Below are positions 26,825 through 35,407 of a DNA stretch of 64,000 nucleotides, in pieces. The first letter of the stretch is position 1; each line of letters opens with the position of its first letter. The stretch is from NCBI RefSeq assembly GCF_017873395.1, contig NZ_JAGGKC010000004.1, positions 84,722 to 148,721 of the forward strand, in the 5' to 3' direction. Both the position numbers and the translations under genes were made by a program. Source of the DNA: Youngiibacter multivorans (GTDB lineage: Bacteria; Bacillota; Clostridia; Clostridiales; Clostridiaceae). Below the pieces are notes generated by a model that had not been told where the DNA came from, did no database searches, and was given only the letters and a program-made list of their open reading frames with translations.

Positions 26825-26862
26825 TGTAGTGAAAGGCTACATGCATGAGGCGGCAAGCTACA
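26825..26862. promoter_or_regulatory. Upstream activator sites 2 and 3 for the sigma-54 operon
   Basis: A perfect TGTAG-N7-CTACA occupies 26825-26841. A weaker TGAGG-N7-CTACA occupies 26846-26862. Their centres are 21 bp apart (two helical turns) and lie about 91 and 70 bp before the -24 element, a normal enhancer geometry for a sigma-54 activator. Confidence 0.65.
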
Positions 26863-26895
26863 CAAATGGATAGGAAATTGAAGATTTTAGCAAGA

Positions 26896-26924
26896 AAAGC
26901 CTGAATTCCGGGCTTTTTTCTTTT
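26896..26924 (+). terminator. Terminator of the sigma-54 activator gene
   Basis: AAGCCTG pairs with CGGGCTT (one G-U pair) and is followed by TTTTTTCTTTT. The T-tract abuts the -24 element of the next promoter. Confidence 0.7.
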
Positions 26925-26939
26925 GGCACGGTTATTGCT
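26924..26939 (+). promoter_or_regulatory. Sigma-54 (-24/-12) promoter
   Basis: TGGCAC-N5-TTGCT matches the sigma-54 consensus exactly, with invariant GG and GC. It lies 64 bases before the BKACE gene and directly downstream of the two activator sites. Confidence 0.85.
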
Positions 26940-27002
26940 ATAACATAAGCAGGATTAAGTAAACGTTTTTACAAAAAATAAATTATCAATCAGGAGGATA
27001 AC

Positions 27003-27881
27003 ATGGCAAAGAAGATCATCATCACAGTGGCACCAAGCAGCAATTTTCAGGGAAAGGAAGCAAATCCTGCGATTCCGGAGCAGCCTGAAGAGGTAGCCCA
27101 GGCAACGTATGATGCATACAATGCAGGAGCATCCATAGTTCACTTCCATTCAAGGGACAGGCAGGGCATTCCTACAAACGACCGGAATGTGATCATTGAA
27201 ACGGTCCAGCAGATTAGGAGGCGTTGCAGTGACATTATAATACAGCCGAGCGTAGCTCCCGCGAACAGGCCTGACAGGATCAATACAGCAGATGACGGAC
27301 TCAGTTCACTGGACGTCGGAGCCGAAATGGCATCCCTTGACTGCGGGGTAGTGGTAATTCCTTCAAGGGTACCTGACATGGAGGGACCTGACAGAATAAT
27401 TGGCTGGACCAGGAAATGGCTCGTCGAGACCGCTACAAAAATGAAGGCGCTCGGCATCAAACCGGAAATGGAGATATTCAATGATGCTCAGCTTGAAGAT
27501 GCCATCAATCTTCTTGTAAAGCCGGGCCTTATAATAGGCAACCCAACCTTCACGTTTGTAATGAACATGAAGACAAGCCAGGGCGGTGTGGAGTGGAGCA
27601 TGGAAAACCTGGCGCACTTTGTCAGGAAAACACCACCGGGTTCCATGTTCGGGACCATGGGTGTAGGAGCCAGCCAGTATTTCGCAACGCTGGGTTCACT
27701 GCTCTATGGTGGAAATATCCGGGTAGGATTTGAAGACAACATATATTACCGCAAAGGCGAGCTTGCGACAAGCAATGCCCAGCTGGTCGAACGTATCGTA
27801 AAGGTGGCGCAAGACCTTGGCTATGAAATAGCATCTCCTGATGAAGCAAGGGAAATGATGGGAATAACAAAGAGGCTTTAG
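27003..27881 (+). CDS. BKACE-family beta-keto acid cleavage enzyme
   Basis: The 292-residue protein belongs to the Kce/DUF849 family. Members condense a beta-keto acid with acetyl-CoA and split it to acetoacetate plus a new acyl-CoA. The zinc ligands are visible as HFH in IVHFHSRDRQG and the Glu in VGFEDNIYY. GTMGVGASQ and an N-terminal TVAPSSNFQGKE-type segment (normally TxAxTGG) are also present, so the substrate end is altered relative to lysine-pathway Kce. It is first in a sigma-54-controlled operon with a 3-hydroxyacyl dehydrogenase, butyrate kinase and phosphotransbutyrylase. Possible beta-keto acids include dehydrocarnitine-like compounds. Confidence 0.88.
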   Translation: MAKKIIITVAPSSNFQGKEANPAIPEQPEEVAQATYDAYNAGASIVHFHSRDRQGIPTNDRNVIIETVQQIRRRCSDIIIQPSVAPANRPDRINTADDGLSSLDVGAEMASLDCGVVVIPSRVPDMEGPDRIIGWTRKWLVETATKMKALGIKPEMEIFNDAQLEDAINLLVKPGLIIGNPTFTFVMNMKTSQGGVEWSMENLAHFVRKTPPGSMFGTMGVGASQYFATLGSLLYGGNIRVGFEDNIYYRKGELATSNAQLVERIVKVAQDLGYEIASPDEAREMMGITKRL

Positions 27882-27986
27882 GCTTTCATGTGCCATTCAC
27901 ATATGACTATTCATCGGTTAGGATTGCAGCAGTTTAGTTTCCATCTTTTCTATTAAAAAAAATAAAACTAATGGGTGGTTATCAAT

Positions 27987-28928
27987 ATGAATCTGAACGA
28001 TATCAAAAAGGTTGCATGTGTTGGGGTAGGGACGATTGGAGCAAGCTGGGCAACATTATATTTGTGGAAGGGATTCAATGTAGCAGTACAGGACGTTAAT
28101 GTAGAGGCATTGGAGAGTGCAAGAAGACTTATTTCTTCCAACTTCAAATTCCTTGAGGAAAAAGGTCTCCTGTCTTCTGAGTCAAGAAAGAAAGCAGAGG
28201 GTAACGCCACATATACAGTTAATCTGAAGGAAGCTTTAACTGGGGCTCAGTTTATCCAGGAATCAGCCTTTGAAAGCTATGAGGTCAAGCAAAATATTGT
28301 ACGCGAAATGGATGAGTATGCTCCAGAGGCTATTTATGCTACCAGCACCTCAGGTCTCTTAGTAAGTGAGATACAGAAAATGTCCAAATACCCGGGTAGA
28401 TGCATTACAGCTCATCCATTCAATCCTCCGCATCTGTTGCCGCTGGTAGAGCTGGTCAAGGGCAAAGAAACAAGTGAGGAGACTGTGCTTCTCTGCTATG
28501 ACTTCTATAAATCAATCAACAAGGAACCGATAATAATAAACAAGGAAATTCCGGGCCATGTAGCAAGCCGCATTCAAATGGCATTATGGAGAGAATGCGC
28601 TGACCTGGTCATGAACGGAGTCTGTTCAGTAAAGGATGTAGATGCCGCATGCTGCTATGGTCCAGGCTTGAGATGGGCACTTATGGGACCGCATCTGGTC
28701 TGGGACCTGTCAAATCCCAAAGGGATTGCAGCTACCATAGAACACATTGGACCTCAGATGAATGTCTGGCTGCCTGATATGGCCAATTGGGAGAAATTGC
28801 CTGACGGTGTAGGAGAGTTAATGGCAGAGGGGCTCAAGGAGGAGACGGCTGGAACGACTCCAGGTGAACTTAAGGCATGGCGTGATGACAAGCTAGTTGA
28901 GATACTAAAGCAGGTAGGCAAGCTTTAA
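27987..28928 (+). CDS. 3-hydroxyacyl-CoA dehydrogenase-family NAD enzyme (carnitine dehydrogenase-like)
   Basis: The 313-residue protein has an N-terminal NAD-binding Rossmann region (VACVGVGTIGASWA), then ITAHPFNPPHLLPLVELVKG with the catalytic His. The C-terminal helical domain contains PGHVASRIQMALWREC and the PGLRWALMGPHL segment typical of L-carnitine dehydrogenase/lambda-crystallin relatives that act on free hydroxy acids. It would oxidise a 3-hydroxy acid to the 3-keto acid cleaved by the preceding enzyme. The ATG at 27987 follows GGGTGG; 105 bases separate it from the BKACE gene with no terminator seen. Confidence 0.88.
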   Translation: MNLNDIKKVACVGVGTIGASWATLYLWKGFNVAVQDVNVEALESARRLISSNFKFLEEKGLLSSESRKKAEGNATYTVNLKEALTGAQFIQESAFESYEVKQNIVREMDEYAPEAIYATSTSGLLVSEIQKMSKYPGRCITAHPFNPPHLLPLVELVKGKETSEETVLLCYDFYKSINKEPIIINKEIPGHVASRIQMALWRECADLVMNGVCSVKDVDAACCYGPGLRWALMGPHLVWDLSNPKGIAATIEHIGPQMNVWLPDMANWEKLPDGVGELMAEGLKEETAGTTPGELKAWRDDKLVEILKQVGKL

Positions 28929-28985
28929 AAGAACAGACCGATAAATTCAAGAAAATGAAGAGAATGGATTTCAGGGGGAATTGAA

Positions 28986-30062
28986 ATGAGCAGTATGAAT
29001 CCTTTGATGCTAGTCATCATGTATGGAGGGACAACAACAAAGGTCGCCATATACAGCGGGGACAAAGATCTATATAAAGAGACAATTCGTCACTCACTGG
29101 ATGAGATGAAGAGCTTTAAGACAGTCTGGGAGCAGTATGATGTCAGAAAGCGGGACATAACAGGCTGGGTCAATTCTAAGGGATTTAGAATTGACGAGTT
29201 TGATACTTATGTCAGCTGCTCAGGGTTAGTAAAGCCTTGTGAACCTGGAGTTTACGAAATTGATGAGAAAATGATAGAAGACTTCAAGACGGAAAAATAC
29301 GGAATCCACACCAGCAATCCGGGATGCTGCTTGTGCTATGACCTTGGGAAAGAGTTCGGAAAGCCTGTCCTTACAGTAGATCCGACAACTGATGTCAATA
29401 TGATGAAGATCGCAACCTACTCAGGCCATCCGCTTATCCCGAGACCTAACTCCTACCATGTGCTTAACCAAAAGGCAACAGCAAAATTCGCAAGTGAAAA
29501 ATTGGGAAAGACGTATGAACAGGCAAATATCATTGTTGCCCATATCGGCAGCGGCATTACTGTCGGAGCACATCATCAAGGCAAGGTAATTGATGTCAAC
29601 AACGGCATTGAGAGCGACGGACCATTCTCACCGGTAAGGACAGGAGCCCTTCCTGTCGGTCCACTTGTGGACCTGTGTTATTCAGGCAAGTACACGAGGC
29701 AGGAAGTGCATAACATGCTGGGGGTTGAGGGAGGTCTTGCCGCATATCTCGGTACTTCGGACGGAATTGAAATAGAAAGCCGTATCCAGAACAGAGACGA
29801 GGAAGCAAGGATTGCAGTGGAAGCCATGGCTTACCAGGTGGCAAAGGAGATCGGTGCAAGATCTGTCACGCTTCGCGGAGAAGTTGATGCAATTGCGATA
29901 ACCGGTGGCCTGGCAAACTGGAAACGAGTCGTCGATTTAATCACTGACTGGGTCAAACATATTTCTCCTGTTTATGTTTACCCTGGCGAAAATGAGTTGG
30001 AATCATTGGCAGCTGGAGCACTAAGGTATCTCCGGGGAGAAGAAGAACTTAAGAAATACTAG
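28986..30062 (+). CDS. buk: Butyrate kinase, copy 2
   Basis: The 358-residue acid kinase shows VIMYGGTTTKVAIYSG at the N-terminus (the usual NxGSTSTK loop reads YGGTTTK), IIVAHIGSGITVGAHHQG, VIDVNNGIESDGP, RTGALPVG, LRGEVDAIAITGGLA and PGENELESLA. The changed first loop (no Asn, Gly-Thr-Thr for Ser-Thr-Ser) sets it apart from copy 1 and may reflect a different acid. It converts acyl phosphate to acid plus ATP. AGGGGGA precedes the ATG, and ptb follows after 14 bases. Confidence 0.9.
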   Translation: MSSMNPLMLVIMYGGTTTKVAIYSGDKDLYKETIRHSLDEMKSFKTVWEQYDVRKRDITGWVNSKGFRIDEFDTYVSCSGLVKPCEPGVYEIDEKMIEDFKTEKYGIHTSNPGCCLCYDLGKEFGKPVLTVDPTTDVNMMKIATYSGHPLIPRPNSYHVLNQKATAKFASEKLGKTYEQANIIVAHIGSGITVGAHHQGKVIDVNNGIESDGPFSPVRTGALPVGPLVDLCYSGKYTRQEVHNMLGVEGGLAAYLGTSDGIEIESRIQNRDEEARIAVEAMAYQVAKEIGARSVTLRGEVDAIAITGGLANWKRVVDLITDWVKHISPVYVYPGENELESLAAGALRYLRGEEELKKY

Positions 30063-30076
30063 AGGATGGTGGAAAT

Positions 30077-30985
30077 ATGATCAGTAGTTTTGAAGAACTT
30101 ATTAAGGCTGTAAAGGGCCAGGGTAAAAAAACAATCGCCATAGCATGTGCAGGTGACGATGTCACTCTGGAAGCTGTCCGTGAAGTTGAGAGAATGGGAA
30201 TTTCCGAATGCATCCTGATAGATAGCAGGGAAAAGATACAGAGAGCCGCAGAGAAAATAGGATACAAGGTAAAAGAGGAAAACATAGTCGAGGCAGGCAG
30301 TGATGCTGAGGCGGCAGCTATAGCAGTTGAATTGGTACGTTCAGGAAAAGCGGATTTGCCTATGAAGGGCAATATGCAGACCAGTGACTACCTGCGTGCA
30401 GTCCTAAACAAAGAAAAGGGCTTACGTGGGAAAGGTGCCTTGTCACATGTTGCAGTATTTGAAAAACCGCAGGGCGGATTACTTATTATTACGGACTGTG
30501 CCATGACTATAAACCCTGATCTGATGCAAAAGGTTGACCTTATAAACAATGCGGTTTCAGTTGCTATCGGGCTTGGCTGCGAGAAGGCAAAGGTTGCAGT
30601 TCTCTCATACCTGGAGACGGTAAATGTCAATTCCCAGTCCACTACGGATGCTGCAATACTCAGCAAGATGGGCGACCGAGGTCAGATAAAGAATGCGGTA
30701 ATCGACGGCCCGCTGGCTTTCGACAATGCAGTATTCCATGAAGCTGCAAAGCACAAGGGGATTGAAAGTGAAGTTGCCGGTCAGGCAGATGTTTTACTGG
30801 TTCCAAATATCGAAGTGGGGAATACATTATACAAGTCATTATCGATGATGGCGCAGCTTAAGGCAGCCGGGGTCGTTGCCGGAGCGATAGTTCCTGTGAT
30901 TCAGGCTCCCCGTGCGGATCCTATGGAATCAAAGATCAATTCAATTGCCTTAAGTCAGTATCTGCTGGAAAAAAGCAGGCGATAA
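30077..30985 (+). CDS. ptb: Phosphate butyryltransferase, copy 2
   Basis: The 302-residue protein parallels copy 1: LPMKGNMQTSDYLRAVLNKEKGLR, ITDCAMTINPDLMQKVDLINNAV, VAVLSYLETVN, AAILSKMGDRGQIKNAVIDGPLAFDNA, ADVLLVPNIEVGNTLYKSL. It would turn the acyl-CoA released by the BKACE enzyme into acyl phosphate, to be used by the kinase upstream. It ends the sigma-54 operon before a shared hairpin. Confidence 0.92.
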   Translation: MISSFEELIKAVKGQGKKTIAIACAGDDVTLEAVREVERMGISECILIDSREKIQRAAEKIGYKVKEENIVEAGSDAEAAAIAVELVRSGKADLPMKGNMQTSDYLRAVLNKEKGLRGKGALSHVAVFEKPQGGLLIITDCAMTINPDLMQKVDLINNAVSVAIGLGCEKAKVAVLSYLETVNVNSQSTTDAAILSKMGDRGQIKNAVIDGPLAFDNAVFHEAAKHKGIESEVAGQADVLLVPNIEVGNTLYKSLSMMAQLKAAGVVAGAIVPVIQAPRADPMESKINSIALSQYLLEKSRR

Positions 30986-31067
30986 GACAGTCTGTCATAC
31001 TGGTGCAATTGAATACTTAGTATTCCCCGGATTCAGATTTCCTGAACTGAAGTTACCGATAAAATGC

Positions 31068-31112
31068 CAGAAGGTCAGCTATCCAATACTGGAAAGCTGA
31101 CCTTCTGTTTCT
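31068..31112. terminator. Bidirectional terminator between ptb copy 2 and the PTS gene
   Basis: A perfect 13-bp stem (CAGAAGGTCAGCT with AGCTGACCTTCTG), a 14-base loop and GTTTCTTG after it lie between the convergent genes. Confidence 0.8.
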
Positions 31113-31121
31113 TGCCTTAAT

Positions 31122-33104
31122 TTATCTGACTATAAGGACATCCGTATCCTTGGATACATTGCCTTCAGCAATTATCTCCATGGACTTTACTACATCCATG
31201 TTTGTAACTACTACTTCAGTCATGCTGGATTTTGCCTCTTTCCTTACAAGGTCAAGGTCAACCTCCATGATTGGAGTTCCGATGACGACATCCTGTCCTA
31301 TTTCTGCAAGTCTCTTGAAGCCTCTGCCACCCATCTTTACTGTGTCGATTCCGATGTGGATGAGAACCTCAAGTCCTGTTTCTGTAACTATTGCTATGGC
31401 GTGGTTTGTCTCGAATATGTGGGCTATGTTTCCAGCAACTGGTGCTGTAACAAGACCTTCAGTCGGGTCAATTGCAAATCCGTCACCGATCATCTTTTCT
31501 GCGAAGAGAGCATCTGGCACTTCTTCAAGCTTTGCGAGCCTTCCCTTCATTGGTGAGCTGAATATGGTTTCCTTAGTAAGCTCTTTTACTGCTTCTTTTG
31601 TTTCAGCTACTTCTTCGGCAACCACTGCATATGCACCTGGGTTCGCCATGACTGCCTTTATTTCATCCTTGATGCCTTCAGCGGCAGTTCCGAATATTAC
31701 CTGTATTCCGGTAGTTCCGACTTCAAGCACTCCTGCTGAGCCAAGTGCCTTGAGCCTTGCCTTGTCGACCTTTGCAGTGTCGCCAACCTCAAGCCTGAGC
31801 CTTGTTATGCAGGCATCTATGGCCTTTATGTTGTCTGTTCCGCCAAGTGCCTTGAGTATCTCAACAGCCCTTCCAGTAACTGGAATTTCTATTGCAGTTT
31901 CTTCTGATTCATCTCTGCCTGGAGTCTTCAAGTCAAATTTCTTGATCAGGTAGTAGAAGAGTGCAAAGTAAGCGATTCCGATGACAATACCGACTGGTAT
32001 CAGCATCCATGGGTTTCCGGCATTTCCTGTGGATATGCTCACCGCAAAGTCTATGAGTGATGAGGTGAATGTCTCAGTAAGCCTTACATGGAATATGTTC
32101 ATGAACATTCCGCCTACGAAAGCAAGGGATATATGCGCTATGTAGAGGGCAGGTGCTGCGAACATGAATGCGAATTCTATTGGCTCGGTTATTCCTGTGA
32201 TGATGGAGGTAAGTGCTGCTGTAAGCATTACACCGCCGATGGCCTTCCTGTTCTTAGGAAGAGCGGTCTTGTACATTGCGAATGCTGCTGCAGGAAGTCC
32301 GAAAATCTTGAGTGGATACTCTGCTGCAGTGATGTTGCCGGCTGTTGGGTCTCCTGCGAAGAATCTTGCGATTTCTCCTACATAGACCTGTCCGTCAGGA
32401 GCCGTGAACTGTCCGAACTGTGTGGTGAATGGAGTTTTGAAAACGTGATGGAGTCCTGTTGGTATGAGTGCCCTGTTACCGAAAGCGTATATCGCTCCGC
32501 CAAGCTTGAATCCGCCTATTTCAGCAGTGATAGCAAGCTGTCCAAGGTAGTTAATACCATCCTGTATCGGAGGCCATACGAAGCCAAGGATTACTCCCAG
32601 CAGTATGGATACTATTACCATTATGATTGGGACGAGTCTCTTGCCTTCAAAGAAGCCAAGTACCGGATGAAGCTTTGTCTTGTAGTATTTAGTATATATC
32701 TTTGCTGCGATAAGACCGATTATGATACCGCTGAACACTCCCATGTTGATGGGATCCGCAAGGTTCTGTGCTGCTGACATGATGTCAAGCACCTTGATGA
32801 GAACTACATATCCAACTGCGGCTGCAAGTCCGGATACAGCTTCACCAGCAGTGAAGCCTATTGCTACACCGATCGCGAAAATAATGGGAAGGTTCTCAAA
32901 CACGACAAGTCCGCCTGAGAAAAGCACCTTGACAAATGTTGCAAGAATTGGGTTTGAAGCTAAGGCTTCAGCACCTACGGCCTGCTCGATTATTCTGGAG
33001 AAAGCGACCATGAGACCGGCTGCTGGAAGAACTGATACTGGAAGCATTAATGACTTTCCGACCTTCTGCAGTACTGCGAAGAAACCACTGGATTTTTTAG
33101 ACAT
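31122..33104 (-). CDS. PTS glucose/N-acetylglucosamine-family permease, EIICBA fusion
   Basis: The 660-residue protein has an N-terminal membrane EIIC domain (about 1-390, including ITGITEPIEFAFMF), an EIIB domain with phosphorylated Cys in DACITRLRLEV, and a C-terminal EIIA domain with the His in VLIHIGIDTVKM. It imports and phosphorylates a hexose. Under GlcT control glucose (PtsG) is most likely, but NagE-type GlcNAc transport has the same architecture. The ATG at 33104 follows GAGGAGG; a longer in-frame start would run into the antiterminator hairpin. Confidence 0.92.
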   Translation of the reverse strand: MSKKSSGFFAVLQKVGKSLMLPVSVLPAAGLMVAFSRIIEQAVGAEALASNPILATFVKVLFSGGLVVFENLPIIFAIGVAIGFTAGEAVSGLAAAVGYVVLIKVLDIMSAAQNLADPINMGVFSGIIIGLIAAKIYTKYYKTKLHPVLGFFEGKRLVPIIMVIVSILLGVILGFVWPPIQDGINYLGQLAITAEIGGFKLGGAIYAFGNRALIPTGLHHVFKTPFTTQFGQFTAPDGQVYVGEIARFFAGDPTAGNITAAEYPLKIFGLPAAAFAMYKTALPKNRKAIGGVMLTAALTSIITGITEPIEFAFMFAAPALYIAHISLAFVGGMFMNIFHVRLTETFTSSLIDFAVSISTGNAGNPWMLIPVGIVIGIAYFALFYYLIKKFDLKTPGRDESEETAIEIPVTGRAVEILKALGGTDNIKAIDACITRLRLEVGDTAKVDKARLKALGSAGVLEVGTTGIQVIFGTAAEGIKDEIKAVMANPGAYAVVAEEVAETKEAVKELTKETIFSSPMKGRLAKLEEVPDALFAEKMIGDGFAIDPTEGLVTAPVAGNIAHIFETNHAIAIVTETGLEVLIHIGIDTVKMGGRGFKRLAEIGQDVVIGTPIMEVDLDLVRKEAKSSMTEVVVTNMDVVKSMEIIAEGNVSKDTDVLIVR

Positions 33105-33131
33105 TGTTTTTCCTCCTCTTTTTTGTGATAT

Positions 33132-33203
33132 CAAAAAAGGCATGAACCCATTATCTGGTATCCAAAGAAAGTCCTTTGGACATCAGATAATGAACTCATG
33201 CCT
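33132..33203 (-). promoter_or_regulatory. Terminator/antiterminator (RAT-type) leader of the PTS gene
   Basis: On the minus strand a long three-part hairpin is formed by 33138-33145 with 33196-33203, 33149-33157 with 33184-33192, and 33161-33167 with 33174-33180. It ends in TTTTTTG just before the PTS ribosome site. It sits between the GlcT-like antiterminator gene and its expected target, so it is probably the conditional terminator that GlcT relieves. Confidence 0.7.
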
Positions 33204-33214
33204 GATCGAATCAG

Positions 33215-34057
33215 TTACACGCCTTTGCGGGAGCTCCTCAGCTTATACAGGTGGAGAGCGATATACCCTATTTCGTTTTCAGGTACAACTATACCAATAT
33301 TCTTTTCTAAAATCAAGCCTATATTTTCAGAAATTTTATATTCGAATGCAAAATCTTTTTTCATCCTGTCCAGAAGCACGTTGTCGATGGTCTCTTTCCT
33401 GGAACAGCGCTCAAGCATGGCCCGAAGATGTGACATGAGCCTCACGGAGTCGAATGAATCCTCCTCAAGAGAAATCCCAAGCTTGTCCTCGATGTAGGGG
33501 ATCACCTGGCTGAGTGCCTTGACATACTTCATTGAGGCCCCTGTCCTTCCGGAAAGCCTGCCGCCGTGAAGGTGCAGCGCAATGAAGCCTGTCTCGCTTT
33601 CAGGTATATCGATTCCGAGCCTGTCGCGTATGAGCCTTACCGCCTTTGCAGCCACAGCATATTCCTGCCTGTACATCATCCTGGTCTCGACAAGGAACGG
33701 ATTTACCACTCCAATGCCTTCTTTGATCCTTCTTACAGCGAAGCTTATATGGTCAACGAGACCCAGGTGGGTATCGGCATGAAGTTTCTCCTTGAAATCC
33801 TCCTCAGCCATCCTTATGATGTCCTCGGTTATGGTAAGGAGCCTGTGGTCCACGTTCTCAAGCAGGTTCTCGTACTGCTGCCTGTTCTTCTCATCAACCA
33901 TTATGAAGACATTCTCTATCATCTTGGACTCTGGGATCCGGTCGCCCCGTTTCTTGTCAAAGCCAATCCCTCTCCCGATAAGTATATAGTCAGTGTCTTC
34001 TTTCGTGACGAGCACCGCATTGTTGTTGAATGACTTCTTTACTGAGTACTGGTTCAC
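33215..34057 (-). CDS. glcT: BglG/GlcT-family transcription antiterminator
   Basis: The 280-residue protein has an N-terminal RNA-binding CAT domain (SVKKSFNNNAVLV, GRGIGFDKKRGD) and two PTS regulation domains. Each PRD has a His pair: HLGLVDHISFAV with GFIALHLHGG in PRD1, and SVRLMSHLRAML with IGYIALHLYKL in PRD2. Phosphorylation by PTS proteins controls its binding to the leader RNA. It is immediately upstream of the PTS permease on the same strand. LicT-type specificity is an alternative. Confidence 0.9.
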   Translation of the reverse strand: MNQYSVKKSFNNNAVLVTKEDTDYILIGRGIGFDKKRGDRIPESKMIENVFIMVDEKNRQQYENLLENVDHRLLTITEDIIRMAEEDFKEKLHADTHLGLVDHISFAVRRIKEGIGVVNPFLVETRMMYRQEYAVAAKAVRLIRDRLGIDIPESETGFIALHLHGGRLSGRTGASMKYVKALSQVIPYIEDKLGISLEEDSFDSVRLMSHLRAMLERCSRKETIDNVLLDRMKKDFAFEYKISENIGLILEKNIGIVVPENEIGYIALHLYKLRSSRKGV

Positions 34058-34151
34058 GTTGACACCTCCGGAGATGATTGCAGTCGGTTAGATTCTAATT
34101 TCACGTCAGTGTTTTGTCAACAGGAAAATTTTCAAATACGTTGAACTGCAA

Positions 34152-34844
34152 TCAATCCTCAGATTTAACCGATGAAAGCCTGAGGATTGCCGTTATGAAC
34201 AGGTGCATGGCTGCAAATGCAAGTATTACGTAGATTGCATCCAGGGTCAGGCCGTCCTTCAGCCATTTTAGTATGGCAAGAGGTTCCTTGAGCAGATCCC
34301 AGGAATTGAACCTTAGGAATCGTCCGATATAGATGGCAAAGCCAGTGAGCAGGCTGACGATAATTATGAACACCACGCGTCCGAAGGCGGGCTTTTCCTT
34401 GAAGATTGCCTTTTCGACCCTGGTAATGGACATGTATCCGGATGCGACCCCGTAGAATACAGCGCATACGGTGAGGGCGAATGAAATCCATAGTCCCAGG
34501 TCAAGCACGTATTCGACCTTCATCCCGAACAGGCTGGTTCCATCAGCAGAAGCTTTATAGAAGGTCTGCAGAGAAAAATGTATGAAATCTGTGACCATAT
34601 ACATTGCATTCGGATAGAAAAGTAGCCAGACAAGGATGAAGAAAGGAAAAAGGACTTTGGAATAGTAAACTGTGTCATTCTTTGAAAGTAAGAGCGATGA
34701 AAAGTAGGGGACAAGAGCCAGGCCAATGTTCCACACAAGGTAACTCCTGCCGGGGTCAAGCTTCAGTATGGCCGCTGAGAGTACTGCTGCAAATAGAATC
34801 ATGACTAATGCTTCGTTCCGTAGCTTCAATTTACACACCGCCAT
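34152..34844 (-). CDS. DUF1361-family membrane protein
   Basis: The 230-residue protein has about seven hydrophobic segments and the FYPNAMYMVTDFIHF and IGRFLRFNSWDLLKEP stretches that I associate with DUF1361. The function of the family is unknown. No operon partner is seen: it ends 95 bases after the glcT start on the same strand and diverges from the ArsC-like gene. Confidence 0.7.
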   Translation of the reverse strand: MAVCKLKLRNEALVMILFAAVLSAAILKLDPGRSYLVWNIGLALVPYFSSLLLSKNDTVYYSKVLFPFFILVWLLFYPNAMYMVTDFIHFSLQTFYKASADGTSLFGMKVEYVLDLGLWISFALTVCAVFYGVASGYMSITRVEKAIFKEKPAFGRVVFIIIVSLLTGFAIYIGRFLRFNSWDLLKEPLAILKWLKDGLTLDAIYVILAFAAMHLFITAILRLSSVKSED

Positions 34845-34993
34845 TCAAAAATTATAAGTTCTACTCCATTCTACCATTATTGGTTCTGTTTGTCCTTTAG
34901 GGGCTCTTGCAATGATTTACAAGCAGTTTACATAAGACTAATTGCATACAATTGATTTTTGCTGTATATTGGAAGAAAGAGGAGTTGATCATT

Positions 34994-35407
34994 TTGAAAC
35001 CAAAAGTCGCGTTCATATGCGTACACAATTCCTGCAGGAGCCAGATGGCTGAAGCGCTTGGAAAGCAGCTTGCTTCCGACGCCTTCGATTCATACTCAGC
35101 AGGTACAGAAACAAAGCCAAGGATAAACCAGGATGCAGTCAGGATAATTAAGTCACTTTACAATATAGACATGGAGCTCAGCCAGACATCGAAGCTCATT
35201 GATGACATACCGAAGGATATAGACATAGTCATAACCATGGGCTGCAACGTTGAATGCCCGTATCTCCCTTCAAAGCACCGTGAGGACTGGGGCCTCGACG
35301 ACCCGTCAGGCAAAGCTGATGACGAGTTCATAAGGACTGCGAAAATAATAGAGGAAAAGGTCATGGACCTGAGAAAAAGGGTGCTTGAAGAAGGTCTCGG
35401 AAAATGA
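34994..35407 (+). CDS. Low-molecular-weight phosphatase/thioredoxin-type arsenate reductase (ArsC-like)
   Basis: The 137-residue product has the CX5R phosphate loop as CVHNSCR near the N-terminus, followed by SQMAEALG, and the later MGCNVECPYLP and EDWGLDDPSG stretch. That stretch supplies the extra redox cysteines and the catalytic Asp in ArsC-like members. A TTG start is chosen because AGGAG lies 9 bases upstream and the product then begins directly before the P-loop. It overlaps the ArsD-like gene by 4 bases (ATGA). Confidence 0.85.
   Translation: MKPKVAFICVHNSCRSQMAEALGKQLASDAFDSYSAGTETKPRINQDAVRIIKSLYNIDMELSQTSKLIDDIPKDIDIVITMGCNVECPYLPSKHREDWGLDDPSGKADDEFIRTAKIIEEKVMDLRKRVLEEGLGK

Noticed and set aside
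32088..32777. 229-codon plus-strand frame opposite the PTS gene
   Set aside because: It is very Cys/Tyr-rich with no ribosome site and lies entirely antisense to a well-supported PTS permease.
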